Shown here piece after piece: positions 25,468 through 38,926 of a DNA stretch of 64,000 bases. The notes under the pieces were generated by a model. The model was given only the letters and a program-made list of their open reading frames with translations. It had not been told where the DNA came from and did no database searches. Each line of letters begins with the position of its first letter. Position 1 is the stretch's first letter. Position numbers and translations under genes: made by a program. The stretch comes from Watersipora subatra. Its lineage: Eukaryota > Bryozoa > Gymnolaemata > Cheilostomatida > Watersiporidae. The stretch spans positions 56,677,415 to 56,741,414 of the forward strand of contig NC_088716.1 of the NCBI RefSeq assembly GCF_963576615.1, written 5' to 3'.

Positions 25468-28400
25468 CTATTTTGTGAATCTCTCGTTCTCATAGTCGTA
25501 TTTGCTGCTGACACCGGAGATAAGCCCCTGCCTCTGCATAACCATACGCTCGATCTACAATTCACCAAGATGTGTTTGAAGATCAGAACCAACAAGATAA
25601 AAATATATAAACATTTTAAACAGATTCGCCAGTGAACCACTGAAATTTGAACGCCGTATGCAATACTTACACGTACAACATAGTTGAAAGAGCCATTAAT
25701 ATTACAAAATTAAGTAGTAGTAACAATATGTTTATGTAATTTACAATAAATACTTTGCTTTTATTTCCCTGAGTAAGGCAAATCAACAGAAGGAATCAAA
25801 GCATTTTTAAAGTATGACCTGGAAACAGCCGCAGCAGTTTTATATTATAGCACTGAATCAGCCAACATTTTAACTTAATTTTCCTTGGACCAAACGCGAG
25901 TGAAGCGAGTATTTGGTTGTGGGAAAAGCAAGGGATGGACCATTTGAAACCTTATTCATAGCACTAACAAAGCAGCTACATGTTACACAAAGATTGTGAT
26001 GAGGAATAGCTATGCTCTACAGACAGTTTATAAATCATCAACCTACACGATCTGATAGCAACCTTCACAAGGCTATCTAGAGTCAATACAAGTAAACGCC
26101 AGTACTTGAACAATGCGCTATCATTGAGATTAGATGCTGCGAGTTACCGGTAAACGAACTGGCCTCGACAACACTGTACATGTGAATTATGGCTGACTCG
26201 ACAACACTGTACATGTGAATTATGGCTGACTCGACAACACTGTACATGTGAATTATGGCTGACTCGACAACACTGTATATGTGAATTATGGCTGACTCGA
26301 CAACACTGTACATGTGAATTATGGCTGACTCGACAACACTGTACATGTGAATTATGGCTGACTCGACAACACTGTACATGTGAATTATGGCTGACTCGAC
26401 AACACTGTACATGTGAATTATGGCTGACTCGACAACACTGTACATGTGAATAACAGCCGACTAGCAAATCTACATCTATCATGTCTGCAAATCAACTGGT
26501 TAATGGTGCTGCCAAAACCAGCCTCCTAGCTCTGCTGCGTATGACACGCCTAAAGACATCCAAACTGCAATGATCTAGAGAGCTCAATTTGTCCAAGGTA
26601 AATCATAAAACCTACAGAATTACTATAAGTGGCCAATTTAAATTCCTGACAGTCGTAGTCTTTTTAGAATTTAGGCTTTCATAATTTCTGTAAAAGAATA
26701 TGTAATCCAATTTAATTGAAAAAAAAATTGGTGCAAATCTAAAAACTAATTGAATACAAAATTTGCAACTTACAACTAGTAAGAACAGTACAAAATATGA
26801 TACAGTAAAATAAAATATATATAACCTCTATAATAATATATATGAAATATAAATAAAATAAGTACAATACAACAAATATGATAGAAAGATAGGATAGAAT
26901 GCTAGAATGAGAAGGTAAAAAACGAGAGAAAAAAGGAACTAAACTATAGGACTAAAGAATAGGAAAATCAGGAAAAAGAGATATGAGGGTAGAGTGACAG
27001 TAGGGGGGAGACTAGATGGTAACGATAGAGAGAGAGAGAGAGATATATGAGGGTAGAGTGACAGTAGGGTGGGAGACTAGATAGTAACGATAGAGAGAGA
27101 TATGAGGGTAGAGTGACAGTAGGGAGGGAGACTAGATGGTAACGATAGAGAGAGAGATATATGAGGGTAGAGTGACAGTAGGGAGGGAGACTAGATAGTA
27201 ACGATAGAGAGAGATATGAGGGTAGAGTGACAGTAGGGAGGGAGACTAGATGGTAACGATAGAGAGATATGAGGGTAAAGTGACAGTAGGGGGGAGACTA
27301 GATAGTAACGATAGAGAGAGAGATATATGAGGGTAGAGTGACAGTAGGGAGGGAGACTAGATAGTAACGATAGAGAGAGATATATGAGGGTAGTGACAGT
27401 AGGGAGGGAGACTAGATGGTAACGATAGAGAGAGATATATGAGGGTAAAGTGACAGTAGGGGGGAGACTAGATGGTAACGATAGAGAGAGAGGAGTAAAA
27501 GTAATGAAAAATACAGGAAATTAGAATAAAGGTTAAATGAGAGAGAAAATAGAGAAATTGAAGCATATAAACAAAGGTAGCCAAGTCGGACTACAGACAC
27601 TAATCACCTGGGCCTGCTGGTGCTCTTTCGTAAATGTCGAAGGTGTTGTAGCATCATACACACAACGCCTCATGAAGATCGACCACCAGAACGAAACAAT
27701 GAGTACCACAAAGGTCAGGGCCCAGACTATCTTCCACTCCCCAGTTGGCGCCTTTAGCTCAGCGAACGTCTGGCAGAAACTGCATCGAGAATTGAATTGG
27801 TAGTTGCAAACAAATCCTCAACTTTTCCGAGTAAATGGATACTACCTATGTGGAACTTGCCATTTTTGAATCTATACGATCATTACATTAAATAAGTATT
27901 GTGGGTATAACTAATTTCGTATTTATCACGTTTCAATGCATGCACACAACATTTGCAAACATTGTGGTTGCCTCAAATCAACTGAGAATTCAGTTGAACC
28001 CTGACCTTACCAAAATAAATGCAATGCTTTGACCTACCATCTACAGTAAGAATTGTTTTCATTGGTTTGTATGCAAAGCTATGGTATATAATATATGCGC
28101 AAACAAAGCCTCACACCTAGCACAGTTGCTGATTCAGTAAACTTTCTATTGTTACGGGAGGGTGTAAAATATACTTAGAAGGAATCAACAAAGATTTAAG
28201 GCTTAAGTAAAGACGAATGCTTCATTGAGAATTGCTGAGTATTTAATGATCAAGCGCAAATAAAATTGAAAAGAAAAGCTCCTGACACAGCTAATTTGTT
28301 GTAATAAGGTGCTAAAGCCAACCACCATAAATAGGTGTTGAAAACATGGGCAAACAAACATTTTAGTCAAAAGAATAAGGAGTTACTTGCCCTTTTACTA

Positions 28401-31400
28401 CAGAACATTAATTGCCCAAGTATAGTATCTGGATCTATAATTGAACATGCTGCATGATTGCTAAAAGATGTGACAATCAGAGCATTCTCAACACATGGCA
28501 ACGAAAAAATATCATGTTTTCAAGCCAAGCTAATATTTTTTCCTTTTTTAGCAAAACCTTTTTAGTTTGACGCTAAAATGATTTTAGCGCTGGGCAGGAT
28601 GCATTTAGATCCTACAATCATAGCCTATACCGTAGGTTGACCTAGAATTTCAACTTCTTACTACCTTCACTGTGAGGATATAACTTTGCCTGCATTGGTA
28701 GTCACCAGATACAGAAATAATTAGGTTTTTCTATTAGCAAGCGGCTTTAATGAGCACTCATTAAGCGACCAGCAAGATATAGCACAACAATTACCCACTA
28801 GTTATATTATTATATAACACCGAAATGATTATAAGAATATATAATAAAACCTTCACACATCCCCTAATTCAGGCTTTGATTTCACAATACGAACGCATAA
28901 GCGCTAATATACATGTAGGTATTAATGTAAGAAATACATGTATTAACATAATTAATAACACAGAGATTAACGTAAGTAATAACACAGATATTAACATAAC
29001 TAATAACACAAGCTTTAACATAATAATAACACATGTATTAACATAAGTACTAACACAAGCATTAATATAGTTATGAAGTTCACAGATATTAACATAAGTA
29101 ATAACAAGGGTATTAACACAATTAACAACACATGTATTAGCAGAAGTAATAATACAGCTACTAACAAAGTCAAAAACAAATACTGGTCTGAATATAAACT
29201 ATTTAAATCCTTTTTATCTCAGTCTCCAACAATTAGTCCATACATAGAAAGCTGAAATCCTCGGAACACCTACCACCTTGGCGATAGAAAATATTTAATA
29301 TTTAAATATTTTTAAACATTAAATATTTAAAATGTTTTACTATATATTGGTAAAGGACAAGTGAGAAATTCGAAGTCATTTGCTAACATGCTAACACAAA
29401 ATATACAAGATTATTTTTTATACATATTTTTTATGTACAAAATTCTATATAGGCTACACATATGTTTTTGATCGTCTCTATAATTTTGTTTGCCTAAATG
29501 ATATAAAAATTGACGATATTAGAATATTACGCAGTTATGCATGTTGTAAATGAACAGTTGTTGCTAATAGTTATCTCTCGAGTTAAATTAAAATGTCAGC
29601 AAGATATTGAATGTTTTAGATGGTTTCTAATCGTAAGAGTTGCTAAAAACATATATAGCCACTGCTTGTAAGTATGAACAGGAGGTATTTGGCCAATTCT
29701 GGTCAAACAATCACTTCACGTGTATAGTTAAATATATGTTGGTTTTAAAATCTCTCAGATCATCATCGATTTATCTCTAGAGCACATGGTGCAACTATAC
29801 AATAGAAGGCTTAAAAACGCTAACAGAAAACACTAAGATTAAACCTAAACTGATTATTTTAAAAATATCATAACAACGAAAATTACTGCAACAAAGAAAG
29901 TGTCAAGTGACAACAATGATCATGTTTCAAATAAAGAGAGTTACCTGCTCCTACCTAAAGGTTTTTGAGCCTCAGTCATAGTTAAGGCACGAGAGAAGTT
30001 ATTACAAATGTTGATATAGTAGTATTAATATATCGTGAGAAATTGAGGGAGGCACTAAGATGAGGCATGATAAGTGTCAAACATATTGATGTCTATGACA
30101 TACTCAAAAAGGTACATTGCAAAAACAACAAGAAAACTCTACCTGTGTCTGTAAAGCAGCTTCTTTTCCTCCATGGTCAGGTTTTTCCAGTCTCCTTGTG
30201 CCTTATCCATAAGAGTTTTCGATTGAGCTGTGTTCTGCTCCCAGCGTATGGCTGGATATGGATACATGATATTGTCTAGGTAATGATGCAAGCCATTTCG
30301 GCCATGTCCAACCACATCTCGGTTTCCAATTCTAACAAACAATAAAGATACATTAAAAATATTTTTACTGATTAAGATTACTGGTCGTTGAAGACTTGGC
30401 CTAGTTTGTTAACTGAACTAAATGGGCACCAGGAGGCTGGAGGAAACTTGTGCTTGAAAATTTCGATTTGTGTTTAATTGCAGAGATGAACCAAGTATAG
30501 GTCTTACAAAAAACGACTGAGTGGCTTCCAACAAAGACTCTTAAGAATCAGAGTCGACACATCTGATGATACACAGTTGATGATGTTATTGGATAGCATC
30601 ATTGCAATTATATAAACTTGGCTTACAATGCTTACAATGGATTGACATTCTTAACTCCTCTTCTTTGCACATAAAAAGCCAGTTTAGCGGCAAACTGTAG
30701 CGAGCATATAAATGAGTGCAATGAACTTTTATGCAACAGTATTAAATATAGATATACAAGAAGTCGTCGACGTATGACCTATGCGATATACGTCCACCCG
30801 ATTTTACGACCACGTCCGTGAGAAGGTCAGGTAGCTCAGTGCGAGGCCTAGCAAAAGCCGTTCTTCCTTATTTCTGTTGAACTTTTTTGTGAAGACAAAT
30901 TTTTGCTGCCACACAATATCAACAATAATTTCACTCGAAATTGAAAATTGGCAATTGGTGTACTGATTATATAGGTTATTAAGAGATGTATGTTGCTCGC
31001 CATGGCGAGTTCAGCTTCACCGCTATGGTAAAAACGAATTCGCAAACAGATAAATGATAAAATCTTAGTTAAAAGTTTGAAGTTTACTAAAATACATAGT
31101 AAAACTTCCTTCAAGAATGTGTTCAGTAAGCTAAATTAATTTAAGTTAGATCAGAATTGACAGAATATACAAAATCGATTTACGTCTAATTCGGCTTACG
31201 ACCGGCCGGAATCAAACACGGTCGTAAGTCGACGACTTACTGTAAAGGGCTATTAGGGTAGTGTCTATATGCACAACACCGTTTGTATCTGTTCGAAGCC
31301 CGAAGGTTTGTATGTAAGATAGCGCCTGTATCGGGAAGTTATGCCCACAATATTCACCATTGAGATAACTTCACCTAGTTTCCATTACCATATGGGTCTA

Positions 31401-32704
31401 TCCGTAATCACCATTGTTACAATTAGAGCATAAATTTAATTATAAAATATTGGTATTGCATTTAAGATGATTTTAAATCAGATATTCTCTTAGAACTCAA
31501 CAAGCTCTTTCGAATGATATATAATATGTCACACTAAAGTTAATTTTTACTGAGAAACCTCTTAAGGGGTGGTCACACAAACGCCGAACCGAACTAAATG
31601 ACGCAAAACGACGTCGCTCTCAGCTGTAAAAAGTTCGGCCGAAGACATTTCTGGCCGAAATGAACCATTTCGGTCCTGCTTGAAATTTCGTGGCCGAACC
31701 CTTGCTCTTATTCACTGGTTAAAATTTCTAGAATTTTAGCGAGCACGCGTCACATTTCTCCTTACGTGCGTGTGAGCAAAGTTTAAAAAGATATGGGACG
31801 ATACTTTTATTTCGTTAAATAAACAACATGAAGCAATTTACGACAAGGTTCACCCAGACTTGTGATTGTGTTGCATAAATGTAAAATGTTGCACTTAAGT
31901 TTTGCATAAATGTAAGAGCATGGTTGTGATTTTCTTTCGTGTAGAAAATAAGTAATGTGTCATATTCATCCTGATGAAGTATCGTTGACTGATTTATTTA
32001 TGTAAAACCACAGTACTATGATAAAGACTGTTTTTGTTTGTTATGTACTCAACATAGAAAAACATTCATATGTTAATAAAAAAAATATAATTATCTTGAT
32101 GAGAAGGGTTGGCAAAATCGTATCAAGTGATTTATTTTGAGCAGCTGAACAATTTTCTGATAAATCTGCTTTGTAATTATAATTTATAATTGTTCCTCAA
32201 AGTTTTTTGTTTACAATAGAAATATTTAACTCAAATACATAAAAACTACTAATGAAACCGTGTCCTGTCTCTATACGTATGGTATCTAGGAAGCGAAGTG
32301 ACTTCGGATGCCGTGTGACATGTACCACGAACCGAACCAGCCTCCGAACCAAACCGATCCTACTTCGGTTCGGTGCTCGTGTGACCACGTCTTTAGTTAG
32401 TGTGTCACTCGCGTTACATCAGAGAAATATGCATTTTGAAGAGCTAGTTGCTTATCCTTAAAACTCTCTGATTTGTTGGGAAGCAAAATTATAAAAACTT
32501 ATTTGTCTTATTTTAAAGAAACCTGCTGACATATGCACTAAAATTTATCCAGATATTAGATGGTAGTGGTGAACTACTTGTTTGTAAACATGTCACCGCT
32601 GTTACATCCGATTGTCACCATCGTTACGCTTCTTATATTCTGTAAACTTATAAGTATTTAAGTTCACTGTAATGAAATCAATAATGGTATTAAAGCTAGT
32701 TATT

Positions 32705-32762
<58 letters not shown>

Positions 32763-35700
32763 AACATTAACTTGAAATGTTTTTTATTGGTTTCAAAGTA
32801 TAAAATATAATAATATAATAGTTATAAAACATGACAAACATGATTAGGCTTAAATAACGTAAGATGAAAAAATGAATATTGATCATGTAATTGTGAGAAT
32901 GTACTAACAAAATGTTTTAGATCATTCTGCATGCTCTAAATCTTCTGCAAAACATTACTGACCTCTTTTAGAGAGTAGGACAAGACAGTGACTTGGGTAT
33001 ATTATGAAATTCTACCCATGCTATATTTTTTGTATTAACAACAAAAGTGTTTTTTGGCTTAACTCTTTAAAAAAACTGCACATTAGCTTTGAGGGCATCT
33101 ACACTGTTTACCACTCCTACATAATGCCGAGAAGTTTATTTTTTCCAGGCAACAATGTTAACACAAAATCATCTTCTTTCACTGTGCTTGCTAGTTGTTT
33201 GATGGGTTCGGAATTGCACTCACTTTCTGGGTCACTGATTGCAGGGTCATCAGGATCTATGTAAAAGTTAAAACTTTCCAATGGCATACTTTTACTTTTC
33301 TATTTCTTGGTTTTATTTTATCTTTCTTCATCTCTATTGCCATCTTCTGACAATGATAGTCCAACTGTCATTGCTAGTTTATGGACGGTCTGGCGAGATT
33401 TGCTTGGGCTGTTTAAAAGTGCTCGATCAATCTTTTTACAGCTTTATCTTCAGATTGTGGGTTGCAAAATTGAGAAGTGGTGGCTACAAAAAATGAATAT
33501 AAACTTTAATAACTTTTTTTACAAAATACATGAAACATTACCTTGAAACATCCATAATGTACGCATATGTAGTGAAGCATTAAGTTTTTTGAAGAAAATA
33601 AATGAATATACATACCTGGTAATTTTACTTTCAAGTTTTTTCCCGATCTCTGTATTGCTTAACTCTAATTCTTGCTTTTTCTCTCGAGTTCCTCCAATTG
33701 ACCTTCTGTAAGTTGAGCTCTTTATTTTGTTCTACTCTTTTGATTTTGATTAGGGCAGTCAAATATTGAGTCTATTGTTTTGAATATTGACGTATTTTTC
33801 ACGATATTTACGCATCTGCTCTGCAGAAGTTGTCTCACCCATGTTGAAAGCAGAAATGACCAGCAGACTTTCCACCTAACAATATTCTGTTCCAAGCACT
33901 TGTTACAAGTTACCCCCATGAGTAGATTTGATTAAATTTTGAACCATTCTCAGTATCGGAGTCTCAAGTCTTAGTAATACATTTGTAAGGTAGCAACCGT
34001 TTGCTAACTTGCTAGCAGCTTGTTAAGTTCCCACAGTGGCTTAAATTTACAATATAATGAGTAACTCATACATGAGAACATCAACAATACCACAAATTAC
34101 TGTTAAATGTGAAATTCACTCAAATTAATCCTATAGTTAGATGAGTTGAGGGTGTAACAATGGTGACAGTGTAACAGCGGTGACGCAAATTTCGGAAATA
34201 TGTGCAATTTTGAGCAAAACTGAAATTAGTTAAAGGTACAGCGTATAAAGTTAGCGTAGAAAACAAATTACTACTAATTTTGAACTAATAATACAAGTGT
34301 AGTAGAAACTTATTGATGTTTCTTGTCACCATTGTTACTCAAAACACGCCAACCTATAAAAGAGCCCCATACCAATAGATCAGTGCACGCAATGCCAATT
34401 TATGCATTAACGGGCAGCAAAGCCATTGTGAAATCTATTACAATTAGATATTTGTGTTCAGAGTAATATGTATACCATGTACAAGCATCTCTATCTTGCC
34501 ATTATGGCCCTAAAGTATTTTGTGCATATACACTAACTTTAGCAAACTATTGAAACACGATAGAGGAGCACTACCCCTACAATTATTTTCCATCTTAGGG
34601 TTTGGTATGTATACTTCATATGTGAAGCATTATTTTAATGAAATTACTGTTTTGAAATTTTGCCAAAAATCCATTTATTTATGGATAGACCCATATAATC
34701 TTTTAGGAATCTTTGAACAGTCATAAGCAGAAATGTGCTTTCTAACAATAGTCAATCAAAAACATTTATGGTCGTTAAACACAAGTTTCCCCAAGTGCTG
34801 CCCCCATTAAAGTGCTAAGAAACTAAACGAAGAAATACACCGTAAGACCTCTAATTCAAAGCCACCTTTATTTTAACACTACCTCTATTTGCCCGCCACT
34901 ATAAGAGAACAGTTGAAAACTAAAGCGCCACCTCCATTCTTTATTTGACTGCCACTTCGACATTCTTTTGTTATTTCTGTTCATACCTAAGTTGGTTTTT
35001 GAACATCAAAGCTCTTCGGTTTTTTCGTTAAAACTTTGAATGACTCACCATAAAAATAATTAATAACTGTATCAGGCTAATAGTAGTTCCCTGTTTAATT
35101 AACGTGGTCTTGATACTTCGTCGTATGTGAAAACCGGTTTACATTTACAATGGCATATGAACAACTATTTTAGGTTAAAAGTTGTGCTTAGAAAGCCAAA
35201 CTTTTACGCGTTGCATTTGTGGGAAATGCATAAAGGCTTGGCTAAAAAATTGTTTGGATGCTAATATCGACTAGTTGACCAGTGCACAAGAAGAGCTGAG
35301 GTCAGAAAACATTGTAAAAGGTGTTAGGCAGCCATAAGAAAATGTTCGTACCATTGAAAGCTACAATCAGAGCCCAACTGGCCGAGCAAACATTTTTGTA
35401 AGTTTTAATAGCCTGGACTTATGCCCTTCGCCACAAAACATTAAATTGTGTGGCCAAATCATAGCTTACTATGATTTGGCCGTACAGTCTATTTTGTTGT
35501 GCTGTTTGTGCCATTGCGTTTACATTTTATGCTTTGGTCATGTTACATTGCAAAGTTTTCATAGCTACCCTTGAAATTCAAAGCCTACATGTAGATGCAC
35601 ATCCAGTAGGCCACAATATTTTACATACCACGAACTATGCATTGATCGCTGGCTAATTTTCACTCTTGAAAATGATAAACCTTTCCTTGAAATTATTCTT

Positions 35701-36869
35701 TGTGAGCTACAGACATGTGTCAACCAAGGAGGTACCTAGATATAGATAGATAATTGGTTAATAGAAACATAGTCAAATACAAATTACTAAACCACATTTG
35801 TCGTGTAAGACGACTTTAACTGCTTTCTCTTCTTACACTGGCATGTTTAAATGGGCCACGGTGATGGCTGTATACTATTCGGCTTAACACCAGCCTACCA
35901 GTACTAAACAAACTGCCTATCTAAAAAGACACCGCCTATCGAGAAAGACACCGCCTAACAAGTAGCAACAAACATTACCAATTCAAGAGACGCTATTTCA
36001 TCGAGAAATAAATCCAGCAAATAAGTCAGGTGAAGACAAATGTACCAATATCTGAAAAAGCTAAAAAGATAAGTACAGAATGAAAAATATACGTTGTAGA
36101 AATCGCCTGCGAAAAACGATGATTGAAGATCAAGACGGCCGGCAAGCTCTACTGAAAAACCAAAACAAATAAGATATCTGTTGAAGCACTGGGCTATTAC
36201 AACTAAGATGGCAAACTTTTAGATACAAGTTTATAAGCGGAGTCTGTAACAGTAGCATATGCTACCGATTGTACAACACTCAAACTTAGCAATAGCCAAT
36301 AAAAACTAATAAACGGCTGACAAACGATTAGGTTGAACACGGCAATAATTACTGCTGCTGCTTTTATTTTGCAATTTGTAGAAGTGAGGATTCAAACATT
36401 AGGCCAAACCTAAAGCCCACACTGTAAAAACAGCAAAATTGGTGTGCTGGTTTATAAAATGTAAATTACTCTCAAGTGAATCCTATGGAGAAAAAAGCCA
36501 TATTAACACCGCGAAGAGTTTCGTCCAGAGATGGCCTTACTCAACCGGAAAAAGTCATATATTCCTATCTTTTTCATTGTAATAACATCAAAAAACCCTA
36601 CTATGTGACCAATATCCCAACAAAAAAAATCTGAACACTGATCAAATATTGGAAAAGAGAAAACGAACCATCACATCGTCATGAGTTAATGGTGTTTTAT
36701 ACAAAAATGCAACTACGTAATCCAACCTGGCATGATATTGATCCCTGTGTGCTTGTTCCGCTGGCTCCATTGGCAAAGGAGCAGTCGGCGAAAGTGTCAT
36801 AGCACTACGTGTTGAAGTTTTTGGTACATTATTGAGTCGGCAAACACGTAGTGCTCTGTATGAAGCCAT
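25468..36869 (-). CDS. COX4: Cytochrome c oxidase subunit 4, mitochondrial
   Basis: Four exons: 36869-36727, 30331-30143, 27779-27608, 25554-25468 (591 nt, 196 residues plus TAG); all donors are GT, acceptors AG, and phases agree. It is a nuclear-encoded structural subunit of respiratory complex IV in the inner mitochondrial membrane. Exon 1 encodes a targeting leader rich in R/K without acids for 35 residues (MASYRALRVCRLNN...). Exon 2 begins IGNRDVVGHG and ends KNLTMEEKKLLYRH. Exon 3 carries FCQTFAELKAPTGEWK, nearly as in insects, then the single transmembrane helix (WALTFVVLIVSFWWSIF). Exon 4 gives QGLISGVSSKYDYENERF, equivalent to the usual GxxSKWDYExxxW C-terminus with Y replacing the first W and F the last. 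Introns are 6,395, 2,363 and 2,053 bp and hold arrays and transposon relics. Confidence 0.93.
26163..26459. repeat. 33-bp minisatellite in COX4 intron 3
   Basis: Nine nearly identical copies of a 33-bp unit (CGACAACACTGTACATGTGA plus ATTATGGCTGACT). As 33 is a multiple of 3, ORFs of 112-120 codons run through it on the minus strand; they are not genes. Confidence 0.95.
26980..27495. repeat. ~55-bp G/A-rich minisatellite in COX4 intron 3
   Basis: About nine copies of a unit containing GAGGGTAGAGTGACAGTAGG and GGAGACTAGATRGTAACGAT. Unit length varies because each ends in a variable (GA)n tract. Confidence 0.92.
28905..29170. repeat. Degenerate ~24-bp repeat in COX4 intron 2
   Basis: Imperfect repeats of a motif such as TAATAACACAGATATTAACA with variable spacing. 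The short Asn/Ile-rich frames over it are repeat artefacts. Confidence 0.7.
31564..32394. mobile_element. Terminal-inverted-repeat element (MITE-like, ~830 bp)
   Basis: The left end reads GTGGTCACACAAACGCCGAA and the right end, on the other strand, GTGGTCACACGAGCACCGAA, both followed by CCGAA. No transposase frame lies between. Flanks are TTAA on the left and TTTA on the right, suggesting a TTAA-like target, which is weak. Sits in COX4 intron 1. Confidence 0.7.
32709..32758. repeat. (TA)25 microsatellite
   Basis: Uninterrupted TA dinucleotides within COX4 intron 1. Confidence 0.98.
33121..33880 (-). pseudogene. Degraded transposon-associated protein relic
   Basis: Minus-strand fragments in shifting frames look coding. 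MGETTSAEQMRKYREK is near 33835 and REKARIRVKQYRDREK near 33660. A piece reading ALLNSPSKSRQTVHKLA lies near 33390, and a stop-terminated frame near 33290-33120 contains PDDPAISDPESE and VKEDDFVLTLLPGKNK. A basic AERxRxYRExK opening and a late DDFVLxxxPGK segment recall a common family of repeated, probably mobile-element-borne, uncharacterised proteins in invertebrate genomes. Stops and frameshifts make it non-functional. It is bracketed by inverted copies of a GTCACC...GTTAC motif (32591-32627 and 34154-34184). Family assignment is tentative. Confidence 0.4.
34840..34963. mobile_element. Diverged half of a palindromic MITE
   Basis: Begins ACACCGTAAGACCTCTAATT and continues with repeated GCCACCT motifs like the better preserved element at 48764-48900, but the right terminal repeat is lost. 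Confidence 0.5.
34964..36726. other. COX4 intron 1, no further feature seen
   Basis: AT-rich intron sequence between COX4 exon 1 and the MITE relic. Short ORFs here show no domain. Confidence 0.4.
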
Positions 36870-37317
36870 TATTTGATATGTACTACTTTGACGTTATCCA
36901 AGACGCTTCTCTATCATGGCAGCCGGCAGAAAGCCCGAGGTCACAGATACATGGTAAATCTTACGGTAGCTTAGAACAGAACATATCATGAACATTTTGT
37001 TTGTAGGATCCAAGGTTGTGTGGTATGAATATAATAAAAGCCTAAGCTCTCGAACACCGCCCCCCCCCCCGAAACTCATGTCGTCTTAGAACATCCATGA
37101 AGGTAAACATAAAACAACTACATACATAAAATGATATGACCGACGCTTCACCCTTTGTATTAAAAATGAGAATAATTTGCACACGAGAAGATAACTTCGA
37201 GCAATTGCAAAAGAATGCATCACAAAAAACAGGAAAATCAGCTTGTTCAAACGTATAAACAACGCAGGTAGACATATTTCTTAGATCTGACCTTAAAAAT
37301 TACCTACTATATTATAT
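36870..37317. other. COX4 upstream region
   Basis: Region 5' of the COX4 start codon and probable site of its promoter. A run of ten or more C at about 37062 is the only conspicuous simple sequence. No TATA box could be assigned with confidence. Confidence 0.35.
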
Positions 37318-38385
37318 CGTAGGTAGTCCTTAGGCCCCCTTCTCTTCCTAGGCCACCTCATTTTCCTGACTTTTATAAATATGCCTAGTCATCAAGACCT
37401 CTAAACTCAGACTTTTTGCTGACGACGATCTCCTGTATTCACAGATTGAGTCAACTAATGATTGTGCAAACCTCTAATCAAACCTTGATTCTCTCCTAGA
37501 CTGGGTTGATAAATGGCAAATGGAATTTAGCATCACTAAATGTGAAACAACTTCTTTTGTAAGGTCCCAAAAAAGCCTCTTTTTTCACAAATACTTAATA
37601 AAAGGCCAACAGCTAACATTTGTCACTCACTATAAATACCTTGGAGTTATCATTGACAACAAACTCAACTTTAACCTCCACATGGAAAAGACCATAACTA
37701 AGTCTTTATCTACCCTATACATGCTGATGAGGTACCTGAGAAGTTGCTCACCCAAAACAAAAACCCTTTCTTTTAGAACTATCTGCTGCCCAGTCCTTGA
37801 GTATGCCTCAACTATTTGGTCCCCATTTTTATCAAAGCGCATTAACTCTCTCAAATCGCTGAATAGGAAAGCTTTTAGGTGGGCATTTAGCCTTAACAAA
37901 AACAACATGATTTCTGACCTCATATCTGAGTGGTCATGGGCCATTCTTGCAGAGCGCCAAAACACAAAATCATTACTGAGGAAATTACAATCCTTGTAGA
38001 TTTTTACTATAATGTCCACCTACACTATACACGCCTCAAAGGTACCAAAGGTACCATTAACACAAACATAAAAAACATTCCTTTGTTGTGAGGACCCTTA
38101 ACAATTAACTCACATTTTGCATACTCTCTCATTTTAATCCCTTCCCAACACTTTACCCCCAAAATGTTGTTAAATTCAAAAGCTCAATATGTAATACAAA
38201 CTAAGAATTATCTTCTCATGTTTTAAATAGAGATCAGTCTAATGCTCCATTTGGTGGCGAATGCGATTGATTAAATTGACTTGATGATATAATATTGATA
38301 TTACTAGTCGTCAAAATAGCTGAAATGGTGAAACCTTCATGGGTGTATCTGTTCTGCTATAATGTTAATAAAATATGATATGATT
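37318..38385 (+). pseudogene. 5'-truncated LINE, reverse transcriptase part and 3' tail
   Basis: A fragment of a Jockey/CR1-like non-LTR retrotransposon. Upstream decayed sequence contains the reverse transcriptase catalytic motif FADD in LRLFADDDLLYSQIES (about 37410). A stop replaces the Q expected after NDCANL. An open stretch of 159 codons (37520-37999) then carries WQMEFSITKCET, KYLGVIIDNKLNFNLH and PVLEYASTIWSPF, all typical of the region after the catalytic site. About 380 bp of AT-rich 3' untranslated sequence ends near ATAAAATATGATATGATT. It sits between COX4 and the TDRD5-like gene. A second, differently damaged copy is at 62210-64000. Confidence 0.85.
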
Positions 38386-38926
38386 TTGCAATCAATCCAT
38401 TACGCTAAATAAATTTTTCTGAACTGTTGCACAGATCCAGCGTCATTAAAGTTGCATCGTTGCATTCTTGCAGTAACCACAAACAGGTACCAATACATAC
38501 ACTGGGGCTTTATACAAAATAGATTTAGCAAATTCCAAGGTCAAAACCCTATTACATGTATGTTGCGATCGATGAGAGACTTGTGCATTGGCGACAATAC
38601 GTATACTTTTTTGTCTCTTAATGTTATAGCCTTGCTCTAACTTTATTATGTCTTTAAAAACAAATCATGTGAAGTTTAGTGAGTAGATTTTATTTCAAAT
38701 ATTTGAGCTGAAAAAGGTAACCATACTTTGTGACTTATTTGCCTCCAAAAATGCAAGAAAAAATGGTTACTCGTATATGACACCGGCACCAAATAAAGTA
38801 AAAATGGGCGCATCTAGTTTGGAAATTTGAGCATTACAAGAAAATATACAAGCAATGTTACACTGGAAATAATCCAAAGATATCTAATCTAAATAACTGA
38901 AGGAGTAGGAAGTGAATCGTAGAATG

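Noticed and set aside
26083-26482. Minus-strand ORFs of 112 and 120 codons with MYSVVESAIIH repeats
   Set aside because: Products of a 33-bp minisatellite inside COX4 intron 3.
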